From Azorinus chamasolen (taxonomy: Eukaryota > Mollusca > Bivalvia > Cardiida > Solecurtidae): a stretch of 64,000 bases of DNA. The notes under the pieces were generated by a model. It was not told where the DNA came from. It saw nothing but the letters and a program-made list of their open reading frames with translations, and ran no database searches. The stretch lies in NCBI GenBank assembly GCA_963576725.1, contig OY755243.1, positions 78,246,417 through 78,310,416 of the forward strand. Direction: 5' to 3'. Below, one piece after another: positions 34,877 through 44,669 of this stretch; position 1 is the stretch's first letter; each line of letters begins with the position of its first letter. A program made the position numbers and the translations under genes.

Positions 34877-35470
34877 AATAAAGGGTACGACAAAAACGAG
34901 ATAATACAAATATCCGACGTCCCTCCGTTTCCGGATTTAAGAGGTCGCCTTCATAGAGTACTAAATCTTTCTTGTCGGCGTACATGCAAAGAGGCCAGCG
35001 TGATTCCCAACTGTACAGGGTTGACAACGAGACATGCAGCATGTTGTAGTACCATAGGATCATATCCCTTTCTAATGTTTTTTAATGTATATAGTGACCA
35101 AAGTAAGAAAATGGGTATGTCCAATACTTTTACGAAGCTTGTAAATCACATCACCATAAAATTCGGGATGTGAAACACCGTGAAGCAGGAGCGCTTTAAG
35201 ATTACATTTGTTCTTGCCAATAAGTGAGAGATTTCGATAATAAAATTTAGATAATATTTTTCTTAGTTTATTATATCTATATCCTTGCTTAAGCAGCTTC
35301 TCAGTTAAAATGAGATTTCGAATGTTAAAATCGTCAACAGAAGAACAAGCTCTAGCAAATCCAATAAGTTGAGATATATAACTTTTCACACTTATCATAC
35401 TTTTTACATGGTCAGAGACGATCGTCTTTTCATCAGTATTTTCTGAAATGTGTGACTTGGTATTCATAAA
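34877..35470 (-). mobile_element. third Naiad PLE fragment: RT 3' end and SECIS
   Basis: Minus strand. A short piece just after the fourth TGA (NTKSHISENTDEKTIVSDHV) is joined by an internal deletion to the C-terminal domain (YISQLIGFARAC, FYYRNLSLIGKNKCNLK, PEFYGDVIYKLRK). The 3' end carries the SECIS-like hairpin at 34903-34962 and stops abruptly near 34,877. The position homologous to TGA 41706 is a Leu codon here. Confidence 0.82.
34903..34962 (-). promoter_or_regulatory. SECIS-like element, diverged copy
   Basis: Read on the minus strand: AGTAC/GTATT helix I, ATGA, then 12 nt (AGGCGACCTCTT) to an AAA in the apical loop, with GA on the 3' side. The lower stem is GGCG/CGTC (one wobble) where the first copy has TGGTA/TACCA, so the fold is kept by compensating changes. 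It also starts at a TAG stop. Confidence 0.65.
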
Positions 35471-35735
35471 CGTACTTTCGTTTTCTCTATATTAAACCTA
35501 CTTTCGTTTTCATCGATTTAAAAACATGTTATTTTACACAAAACCTTACGTTTGAAACTTTTTTAAGAACAGTTTCTTTCAAATGGATGGGCACTCTATC
35601 AAAAACACCAAATGTTGTCGATTTCAGGACATCCAGGGACTTTTGCGTAAGAGTTAACATGAAATGAAACCAAGCGATGCAATAGATACAGGCACGAGAA
35701 AATATGGGTTTCCTTTACACAAAACATAATATTAA

Positions 35736-35960
35736 CCCTTTACCTGATAGAAACGATTTGTGTAAACAGAGTTGACTCTGATCAGGTGGCCCGTGTAGGA
35801 CCAGACTGATCAGCAACACCTCTGGCTGATTATAGAATAATATCTTCTTTGTTCTAGAGTATCTGTCATGGCCAAGACTTCATCTGCCATTATAAAAAAA
35901 TCAGTTAATGAATATTCATGAAACCGGGAATTCGTGTTAAAATGTCCACGATCTAAAGGG
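35736..35960. mobile_element. TTAA MITE near channel gene copy 2
   Basis: CCCTTTACCTGATAG to ATCTAAAGGG, TTAA on both sides. Orthologous to the left and right arms of 23,299-23,815. Confidence 0.8.
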
Positions 35961-36035
35961 TTAAAGTATTTATAGAATTATTTGACATTTGTTAATACAA
36001 ACATTGCTATTCTCCTGCATGTTCAAATATGTAAA

Positions 36036-37325
36036 TCAAGAGATCCCGGATTCAACAGAATACAACATCCAGAGTATGGTTAGCATGACATTGAAAACGA
36101 TTAGAAACACACACATTGAGATATCAACGTTTTTGCTAACGTCTTTCCATGTGATATCAGAATTATGGTTTATTTCCTCATTCAAAGAAGATTCCGTTTC
36201 TGCTGCTGTCATTTTGTCCTTGATGTTAGTGGAATGATTTACTTTCCCAGATGTATTGGCATTGTCCTTCTCAGCGTTGTCTGTGATCTGGGAGGCTACA
36301 ACCTCCGTATTCTTTCTCAGTTTAGGTGGTCTACAACACAATACTCTAAGCAGAGGATTAACCTTCATATCAGATTTGTGATGATCCTTTCTCAACTTCA
36401 TTATAACGATGAACGTTGTCATAATGCTTATTGAAACATCGCCAACGAGGTATATACACATTAGAGGAACTGGGTTTGACGTTTTTGGAATATTGTCAGA
36501 AACAGTGGTTAGAAGTATTGTAAGTGACAGCACTATGGTCATGGCATAACTCACCCTCACTCCAGATTCGTTAGGCAATAAGAAAACAAAACTCATCAGA
36601 AACCCCAATCCGCGTAATGGTAATAACAGTGTCAGAATGTAAAAAGCTGGACGTCTTCTGACAGTTATTGTAAACAAGGCCTCCTCAACCCCGTATATGT
36701 TTCTTGTTGAATAGTCTGCATTGACTAATTCCCATTCAATATGCTCTGTAAAAACGTTAGTATTTGTGCCGGTTACATTGAAACGAATCTGCCGATTCCA
36801 AAAGTCGTACAGGAAATATGAGATAACGCAAGTATGTTCGTCATTTGGCCAGTATCTTGAATATATAGAACATGTCAATTCATTCACTCCACCTGGACTC
36901 CAAAAGGCAAAGCCATTTGATTCGTAGTTGACCAACATCGAGCTTTGTCCGACTTTCTCAAATTCCACCGGTTGTCCTAGAGTAAGCGGAGGAGTCCAGA
37001 CGTAGTTTGATTGCATCATAACCGAAGTAATACCATCGTTGTCACTAGGTGTCCATTTTATTTTCTCATCTAGCCAAGAACACTCCAAAGACAATACGGT
37101 CCACAGTGCCCCTCGACCGATGTCTACTTCCAGAAGCCGATAAAAAGTAATTCCGACTGTCACATTAAACAACTCTGTTTGATTATTTAGAGGAATGACA
37201 CTAGGGTCATATCCAGTAAGCAGTGCAGCTTTTAGCTGGGTCACGGTTTCATAGCTGTATGCGGATGCATGTTTCAACGATGACCCAAACAACATGCACA
37301 AAATGATCTCACTGAAGACAAACAT
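36036..37325 (-). CDS. nicotinic-receptor-like Cys-loop channel subunit, intronless (copy 2)
   Basis: A 429-aa paralogue of the gene at 23907, alignable end to end, with the same signal peptide region (MFVFSEIILCMLF) and C152-x13-C166 Cys-loop. The four membrane segments are in the same places. Differences of note: the segment before TM2 reads SGVRVSY, so the -1' glutamate of copy 1 is valine here; TM1 has LPLRGLG with an internal Arg; the TM3-TM4 loop and C-terminus diverge most. It also lacks loop-C vicinal cysteines. The frame is intact throughout, so it may be a functional but diverged subunit. Flanking DNA on both sides is duplicated too, so this is DNA-level tandem duplication, not a fresh retrocopy. 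Confidence 0.93.
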   Translation of the reverse strand: MFVFSEIILCMLFGSSLKHASAYSYETVTQLKAALLTGYDPSVIPLNNQTELFNVTVGITFYRLLEVDIGRGALWTVLSLECSWLDEKIKWTPSDNDGITSVMMQSNYVWTPPLTLGQPVEFEKVGQSSMLVNYESNGFAFWSPGGVNELTCSIYSRYWPNDEHTCVISYFLYDFWNRQIRFNVTGTNTNVFTEHIEWELVNADYSTRNIYGVEEALFTITVRRRPAFYILTLLLPLRGLGFLMSFVFLLPNESGVRVSYAMTIVLSLTILLTTVSDNIPKTSNPVPLMCIYLVGDVSISIMTTFIVIMKLRKDHHKSDMKVNPLLRVLCCRPPKLRKNTEVVASQITDNAEKDNANTSGKVNHSTNIKDKMTAAETESSLNEEINHNSDITWKDVSKNVDISMCVFLIVFNVMLTILWMLYSVESGIS

Positions 37326-37899
37326 ACTGCTTATATTGAAATATTACTTTTGCAGTCTTTCTGCAAGTTGTATACGTGTCTAAAACAGTACCAAAATGTT
37401 TGTTCTGGTTTTTAATACTGTTAACAGAAAGGCATTATATTTAAAACTCAGTACAACAACCCGGCAGTCCTAGTAAATGCTACTTTACTAGCAAAGTATA
37501 TCCCGTTTGTAAAAGCCACTCTAAAATAAAAAAGTATGTCTTTATTGAACATTATTAAACTAGCTTCTGTCCAACTATTTGCAAATGCATTCAAATAATG
37601 CAACAAGCGTGTCAAAAGCATGAATAAGTTTTATAACAGGACCGGTGTGTACGGTGAAATATGTAAATTAAGCATTGCGTATTAAGACCAACTCGATTGT
37701 ACAATGACATAGCGATAGTTCCGGCTTGCACAGCTGGGTATTGATTTACACCTATCACGTTTGTCATATAATAGCACACTATACACATTGGAAAAGAAAG
37801 TAATTTAGCAATCTTAGCGCAGTCTATTGTGGCACACCTATTGCTGAACCTTTGGCAAAATGCCAACAAAACTGTCATAGCTGTATTGGTATGATTGCA

Positions 37900-38319
37900 T
37901 TCTACATGTTGTCCTGTGTTCACCGTCGTCTATGTTGTGGGTAAGTCCAGCGGGGATACCTTTATTTACAATATTTGTAAAGCTAGGGTGACTTTGAGAG
38001 AAGTGTGAGGTTAGGACGTCCGTAAACCGGTTTAAACCCCCAGTGGTGTTTTTGCTGCTGACCGTGCCAAGGCGGTACTCTCTTTGTCACCCTTCCTTTT
38101 GTTTGCATTGCGTCTTTGTGCTTGTGGTTTGTTCATGTTGTGGAACGTTTGTCCCTGGTTCTTGTGTGTCTTTTGGTGTTTTCTGTGTTCATTTCGTGTG
38201 TGTGTGTGCGTTTGGGTGTGTGGTTGTGTGTGTGTGTGTGTCATGCTGTCTATCGGTGTTTTGGTGGTGGTTGCGTCTTGCATGTGGCTTTGCCTGCTTG
38301 ACTTTACTACTTTTCCATT
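37900..38319 (+). repeat. Naiad 5' pseudo-LTR
   Basis: 420 bp, identical by eye to 42098-42517. It contains a strong splice-donor sequence GTAAGT at 37941, an AAACCGGTTTAAACCCCC palindromic tract and a (GT)n tract at ~38197-38240. Confidence 0.88.
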
Positions 38320-38408
38320 TATAAGCACAATAGTGTTGTTTGTGCAGTGTGGCGGCGGTGAAACGTCTCCCCGTACATCCAATCAATATTGTTTTCTTCC
38401 TCTTGCAG
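37941..38408 (+). other. probable 5' leader intron of the Naiad element
   Basis: Donor GTGG|GTAAGT at 37941 in the pseudo-LTR; acceptor with pyrimidine tract TTTTCTTCCTCTTGCAG ending at 38408. It would remove the rest of the pseudo-LTR and its upstream ATGs from the transcript. Some PLEs have an intron in this region. Confidence 0.5.
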
Positions 38409-38741
38409 GAATTGCTCTACATTCAATGTGTTTCCTCATACCTTTACACCGTACTTTGCACTTCATGGTGGCTTCCGTACTCACCGACATATTGTGTGAC
38501 TATTTTAATTTCCCTTTTAAGATTTGTGCCGTTTGCGTTTTCTCTAGTGCGACTTTACCTTATTTGTGTTTCTTCTTACTTTTTACCCATTCAATGTTTC
38601 ACTATTCAATGTTTCATTCATATTCTTAGTCTTCTTTATTTTTGTCATAACCTCTGGTATGTTTTCTATTATTTTACACCACTTTTCGTTACATACGTAT
38701 GTCGCTTTTTACAGAAGGGTGCTACAATTACTACACAAAAT

Positions 38742-41700
38742 ATGAATAGTCTCCCTAAACTCAAAATTAATAACTTAAACTTACACTCTGTGTCTTCCGT
38801 TCAGATTCCTCATAACCTGGCTAATTTCCAATCACTACAGCCGTCAGTTTGTATTAAACCTCTAAAATTGTCTTCTGCTTCATCTTTTCATGTTCCCTCT
38901 TCGGCTATTAGTAACATTTTTCATAATGGACCTAAAATCGTTTTGTCTCCTTTAAAGCAATCTATCATTCGTTATAGTAAAGTCCATCTAAATTCACATT
39001 ATTTGAACAAAAGACATAGGGTGTATCCAATAATTACTAAGTGCAATAGTAAGAGGTGTATGTGTTGCAATTTCATTTCTACTAGATCAACAATTAAATC
39101 TCTTGTTAATGGTAGAGTGTTTAGTGTGAAGATTAATTCTGATTTAGACTGAAACTCATCTAATATTATATATGTTCTTACATGAAATGCGCCACGTTGT
39201 GGCATTCAATATGTAGGTCAGACAGGACGTTCTTTAAAAACTAGGTTTCGTGAACACAGTTACCATTGCCGGATCAAAAAAGTACGCAATTTTCTTTACC
39301 AGCATTTTCGTCATACAGGACATTCTTTCAAATATGTTTCGGTTCAACCAGTAGAACAAATTTATTATGATTCTAAAACTACTGGTAGTTTAAAATCTAA
39401 AGCTCGTTTCATCACAGAGCTAGACTGGATAAAGAAATTACAAACACCTTTTCCTTTAGGCCTTAATGATAACATTTTCCAAAGCGGCAATATTTCTAAA
39501 GATCCAAGTATCGACATTTTCTCTATATTTTCTATTCGAAAACGTAAAAGTAGATCACATGGCAGACGTAGAAATGGTAATGTTAAGCGTAAATTACGTC
39601 GTAATATGTCTATTCATGATTTACATACTATTCTAAAACAAACTGGTAAACATTCTATGTTATCTTGTTTATCGTCTTTACCCTTTTCCTGTCTTAAGTC
39701 AATAGACGAAGAGGCTGATAAAATCTATATGCGTACAGATCCGTTAATTAATACTGCCTCACTTATACAAAGTTACACACAGCATGTTCTTCGTCCACGT
39801 ATTGATAAAGAATCTGAATATAAAAGACATTTTCTGAAACTTCAGTTCCTAAATAAAGGTATCGATTTTATTGATATTCAAAGTATATTTCGTGATAAGA
39901 ATGTAATCGATGCTATTCCCAAATATTTCATCAACTCTGAATCACCTATCATCTGTTATAAATATAATAAACCTATTAGAAATGTTATTTTGAACTACAA
40001 TAAAATTGTCTCTGACTTAAATATTGATGTTAATACCCCTATTTCTTGAGATTGTAGCATTTCTAGCTTTTGCTATAAACCAGTTGGTCATGTCATTACT
40101 GGTAATTTTGATATCATTAAGGATAAACGTCTCAGGACCCTCCTAACTAAAGGACCTTAATATAGATTACCTTCCCTTATTGATTTTGACGCTTGTCGAA
40201 CTCATATTGCGGAAGCTATTCAAGAATTCTGCATCAAATGGTGTCGACGAGAACATGCTGATGTTAATGCCCTTTCGGATTGGAAGAAATGTATTTTCGA
40301 TATTATTGATACACGAATAACTTTTTACAAATCAAATAACCATCTTTTACCACCTCGACCTAGAGTTACATTTCGCTACTTGAAGAAAAACATTTCTAAT
40401 TTTCATTCAGATTATGTTCTTGTTCCTGCTGACAAGGCATCAAACAATGTAATCATTATTTGAAGATTGTATTATGTTGATGTTTTAAAGAAGGAGCTAA
40501 CTGATTCAAAAACTTATATAACAGTTCAAACACCTGAAAAAGATATAGTCTCGGAACATGTAAAAATGTGCAATGATTTTAAGTCTGGTCCTAACATAAA
40601 ACAACATAAACTTTCTACTTTGTACTGGATTCCGAAACTACATAAAAACCCTTATAAGTCGCGTTTTATTGCCAACTCTAGCTGTTGTACCACTACTAAA
40701 TTATCTATACTTTTGACGTCCTGTCTTACTACGATCAAAGAACATGTTAAACGCTACTGTGATAAAATATATGAAAATTCTGGTATTAATGTTTTTTGGT
40801 CCATAAAAAATTCAAATGATGTTTTAACAAAACTTGAAAATGAACAGTATAACATTTCTTTACTGAGCTCTTATGATTTCTCTACACTCTATACTACTCT
40901 ACCTCACCATCTTATAAAGGATAGACTTATTAAATTAATAGAAAAAACCTTTGCCAGAGAAAACAAAATGTTCATTGCTTGTAATGTTCAACGTTCATTC
41001 TTTTCGAATTCAGAAGTTGAACATTACACAATGTGGACTTGCCTTGATGTTTGTAGATCTCTTACCTTTCTTTTAGATAATATATTTGTGCGTTATGGAG
41101 ATACCATATATCGTCAAGTTGTTGGTATACCCATGGGTACAAATTGTGCCCCTCTTGTTGCAGATTTGTTTTTGTATTGCTACGAGAGGGATTTTATGCT
41201 TAGCTTAAAACCTGATACACAGACCGATATTGTTAATGCTTTTAATAAAACTTCAAGGTATTTAGACGATATTTTGAATTTAGATAATCCTTATTTTGAT
41301 ACTATGGTTTCTTCAATCTACCCAAAAGAACTGTCTTTAAACAAAGCTAATCAATCTGACATTAATGCTTCATTTCTAGATTTGAATCTTTCAATTACAA
41401 ATGATAAAGTTTCGTCCAAAGTATACGATAAAAGAGAAGATTTTAATTTTAAAATTGTTAATTATCCTTTTCTAGATGGGGATGTGCCACGTTCTACATC
41501 TTATGGTGTTTATATTTCTCAACTTATTAGGTTTGCCCGAGCCTGTTCTTTGCTTGAAGATTTTAACAGACGTAATTTAGTTATAACTGATAAACTTCTT
41601 AAGCAAGGTTACAGATATCACAAACTTCGGAAAACCTTTTCTAAATTTTATTATCGAAATTTACCTCTCATTAGTAAATATAATTGCAATCTACGGACGT

Positions 41701-41933
41701 TACTGTGACAAGGCATTTCTCAACCAGAATTTTATGGGGATGTTATCTACAAACTTAGGAAAATTCGGGGTCATATCCATTTTCATGATTTGTTTATAAA
41801 ACGCATTAAAAAATTTAAAAAGAAAGGTTATGATCCTATTATATTGCAACACACTGCATGTTTGGTTATCGACCCTTTTACAGTCGGTAGCTACGCTTCC
41901 CTCTTTGCTTGCGCGATGACAGGCCGAGGGTAG
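38742..41933 (+). CDS. Naiad PLE polyprotein: GIY-YIG endonuclease + RT, with in-frame TGA (Sec) codons
   Basis: A single frame of 1,063 codons from ATG 38742 to TAG 41931-41933 without a frameshift. Seen: Cys cluster CNSKRCMCC (~res 115); GIY-YIG nuclease with IIYVLT then CGIQYVGQTGRSL; linker; RT motif A YDFSTLYTTLPH (Asp ~712), motif B GIPMGTNCAPL (~795) and motif C YLDD (Asp 842-843). In-frame stops: TGA 39150, 39183, 40047, 40461 and 41706, plus TAA 40158. The first four TGAs replace cysteines expected in the family: both Cys of the CCHH finger, the first Cys of the CxC motif (TGA-Asp-Cys), and the Cys before R-L-Y-Y. The TGAs at 40047 and 40461 recur in the copy at 48,873-50,515. With the SECIS at 41,932 they are best read as selenocysteine. 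The TAA (Lys in the other copy) is a true lesion, so this copy is probably dead. TGA 41706 may be Sec or a CGA>TGA change. Confidence 0.85.
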
Positions 41934-41994
41934 TACTCTATGATGGTATACTCTTAAACTTGGATACAGGAGGAGCTTACCAGACTCATGTATT
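41932..41994 (+). promoter_or_regulatory. SECIS-like element at the stop codon
   Basis: Read as RNA: helix I AGTAC (41932-41936)/GTATT (41990-41994); 5' quartet ATGA (41940-41943); stem TGGTA (41944-41948)/TACCA (41978-41982); 2x2 internal loop; stem CTCTT (41951-41955)/AGGAG (41971-41975); apical loop starting AAA (41956-41958); GA (41983-41984) closes the quartet. The distance from ATGA to the AAA is 12 nt, as in eukaryotic SECIS elements. The TAG stop lies partly in helix I. It would recruit the selenocysteine machinery for the upstream TGA codons. Confidence 0.75.
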
Positions 41995-42097
41995 ATTTTT
42001 TCCCTGTCGTGCCCTTAACGGCTTACCTGCAGGTGCTCTGACTTCAGCAAAGTCATTGAGTACATATTTGACGGATTGTCACAGTTATTATGCTATG

Positions 42098-42517
42098 TTC
42101 TACATGTTGTCCTGTGTTCACCGTCGTCTATGTTGTGGGTAAGTCCAGCGGGGATACCTTTATTTACAATATTTGTAAAGCTAGGGTGACTTTGAGAGAA
42201 GTGTGAGGTTAGGACGTCCGTAAACCGGTTTAAACCCCCAGTGGTGTTTTTGCTGCTGACCGTGCCAAGGCGGTACTCTCTTTGTCACCCTTCCTTTTGT
42301 TTGCATTGCGTCTTTGTGCTTGTGGTTTGTTCATGTTGTGGAACGTTTGTCCCTGGTTCTTGTGTGTCTTTTGGTGTTTTCTGTGTTCATTTCGTGTGTG
42401 TGTGTGCGTTTGGGTGTGTGGTTGTGTGTGTGTGTGTGTCATGCTGTCTATCGGTGTTTTGGTGGTGGTTGCGTCTTGCATGTGGCTTTGCCTGCTTGAC
42501 TTTACTACTTTTCCATT
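42098..42517 (+). repeat. Naiad 3' pseudo-LTR
   Basis: A direct copy of 37900-38319 at a constant offset of 4,198 bp. The absence of visible differences suggests a recent insertion. Confidence 0.88.
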
Positions 42518-42639
42518 AGTATAAAAGCATGCACTTCACCTAACAAATGTCATTTAAAAAAACCAAAGTTCTTCATTCATATTTGCAGCTTGTAACGAAA
42601 TGATATGCCGAATAAGTCTCATCATATTCCAAGTAGTTT

Positions 42640-43115
42640 GATACTAGGTCGACTATTTCGTTTTTGTCGTACCCTTTATTACTTTTCTACAGTTACTCTT
42701 TTTGCAGATCAATCATTGAGTACACTAGCGATAGGTGGATACAGTTTGTTCACTTAAATGTTTTCGTTATACATGCATTTTACCACCGTATTTGCCATCG
42801 CGGTTGTTGTAGATTAGTCGGAGAGGGAATACGTTTATTTACACTGTGTGTCTTTGAGGGTGGTGATGGAATAAATGTGAGGTTGGGCGCCGATAAACCG
42901 GTTTAACCCCCAATGACTTTTGTCACTGACCGTTCCAAGGCGGTACTTCCATCTCCCCCCTATGGTATGTTTGTTTTGTCTTTGTGCGTCTCTTGATGTT
43001 TTTATAGTTGTGTATATTTATTGTTTCCTTGTGTTGCTGTTCGGGCGGCTGTTTGTTCTGTATGTTGTATTTCCTGCATGACTCATGTTTGTACTTTTAT
43101 ATAAACACTACACCG
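42640..43115 (+). mobile_element. Naiad 3' fragment of a second subfamily
   Basis: It begins just after the SECIS region (TTTTTGTCGTACCCTTTATTA, as in 34,877-34,905 reversed) and runs through a pseudo-LTR with AAACCGGTTTAACCCCC to CCTGCATGACTCATG. It is the same subfamily as the tail of the 48,873-50,515 copy and lies immediately right of the full-length element. Confidence 0.75.
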
Positions 43116-43614
43116 AATGTGAAGTATTCATCAACATTTGCTCCTATTACATGAAAGATTGTCACACTCGACAATGTTACATCATAGCATCGGTAAAGAA
43201 CACGCTTTTACATGATACTTGCATTGGAGAATGCCTACTTCTACTAGTTGATTTGAAAATTCCTGATAAGATGTCCATACGTAGAAGGTTACTACCTATA
43301 CACGTTTTACTTTCATACATCCAATATCTCCTTACCATGGGTTAATTTTGGACCATTTTAATAACATTCAAGTAAAATATCGTACTAACAACTAGTGTAG
43401 ACCCTGATCAAACTTCAGGGACTGTTCAATCTTGATTTGCATTATTTGCGTCAGTATGTCAGAATACATGAGTAATTAAGGTACGTTGTAATTACCTAAG
43501 TCAGATTAGAAGTTAGAAATACAATACCGAACGTGTCTCGACGAAAGTGAAGACTGTTCATTAATAATGTAGAACCGAATAAATGTCAGCATTATTACCC
43601 GCCATAGTGCTTGT

Positions 43615-44195
43615 TCACCTCCCTTCAGAATTTATTATCTTCACAACAGCAGGTGTTAAGTGCTTGTGTGGCGGCCGTAAAACGTCGCCCCGTACTTCAT
43701 TCTCAGTGTTGTTATACCTTCTGATCCTTCGAGATCATGGATTTCAGTACTTCTTGTTTTGAAAATTGAATACCGCTTAAGCCGGTGCTAGGGGCGTGAG
43801 CAGTGTTACACTTTCAATTACTGTCCATGAACAGACTCAATAAAACCGAGTCTGCAATTTTCTCTTTTTGTGTTGCAATTTTTGCTCTCGGGGGATCACC
43901 TCCCTTCAGAATTTATAATCTTCACAACAGCAGGTGTTAAGTGCTTGTGTGGCGGCCGTAAAACGTCGCCCCGTACTTCATTCTCAGTGTTGTTATACCT
44001 TCTGATCCTTCGAGATCATGGATTTCAGTACTTCTTGTTTTGAAAATTGAATACCGCTTAAGCCGGTGCAAGGGGGCGTGAGCAGTGTTGCACTTTCAAT
44101 TACTGTCCATGAACAGACTCAATAAAACCGAGTCTGCAATTTTCTCTTTTTGTGTTGCAATTTTTGCTCTCGGGGGGTCACCTCCCTTCAGAATT
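43615..44195 (+). repeat. dimeric 281-bp repeat with LTR-like signals
   Basis: Two full direct units (43615-43895, 43896-44177) and the start of a third. If phased at TGTTAAGTGC...CACAACA (43654-43929) the unit is bounded by TG/CA and flanked by GCAGG on both sides. A 7-bp hairpin CAGACTC/GAGTCTG (43832-43854) shows AATAAA in its loop, as in retroviral R regions. A diverged relative is at 20,990-21,245. It could be a short LTR/TRIM element or another tandem retro-repeat. Confidence 0.7.
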
Positions 44196-44669
44196 GTTAA
44201 TACAAGTGGTAGCTTAATACAGGCTTGTTGTTTTGCAAATGGCTCCGATATTAGATTAAGGATCAGCTGAACCCTAGGACCCCCTAGCGGGATTTTATGA
44301 CACCTATATCACCGTAAAGCTTAATCTATCCCCCATCGAATGTCACTTGTTTGATGTTATATGGATGCTGACTAAGCTTACAGTATGCGATTGATTATCT
44401 GCCCCTAAATTCGTAATATTACGTTTTATGTGTATGTATACAAGAGATTACGGAGTCCAAAATGACAAGTTTTCAAACCACATTGCTTAAAATTATTATA
44501 TTTCATGTCGATCAACATGTTTGAAAAAGAAAAGATTACATTGAACTGAAAACAGCAAAAATGATCTCCCTTGTAACTGTAAAAAAGAAACGACTTAGCC
44601 TTAATATACATATAACAAGCTATTTTTCAGTTATATATGGGGAAACATTTTGCATATGGACTGAATACA

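Larger units (their letters stand above)
35640..37899. repeat. segmental duplication unit carrying channel gene copy 2
   Basis: Partner of 23,110-25,740. It contains its own TTAA-flanked MITE (35,736-35,960) at the place where the other copy has a MITE plus a nested TA-type MITE (23,299-23,815). Confidence 0.8.
37900..42517 (+). mobile_element. Naiad-type Penelope-like retroelement (N-terminal GIY-YIG), selenoprotein-coding
   Basis: The element is bounded by two direct 420-bp copies (37900-38319, 42098-42517) that look identical by eye, as in PLE pseudo-LTRs. Between them is a 5' leader with a likely intron, one long ORF (GIY-YIG endonuclease, CxC linker, reverse transcriptase), a SECIS-like hairpin and a short 3' UTR. 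The order endonuclease-then-RT is the permuted order of Naiad/Chlamys PLEs, not of canonical PLEs. It is inserted in the duplicated flank of channel gene copy 2. Its 3' end TTTTCCATT is confirmed by an independent copy with target-site duplication at 45331-45673. Confidence 0.9.

Noticed and set aside
38342..38376. Hammerhead ribozyme in the Naiad leader
   Set aside because: The GAAAC-loop-GTAC part is suggestive, but no CTGANGA core or matching stem I could be found, so it is not called as a ribozyme.
38043..38629. Cys/Val-rich frames such as MVFLLLTVPRR and MSPFLLFALRLC, repeated at 42241 and 45381
   Set aside because: They lie in the Naiad pseudo-LTR and its (GT)n tract, are interrupted by the predicted intron, and recur only because the pseudo-LTR is repeated.
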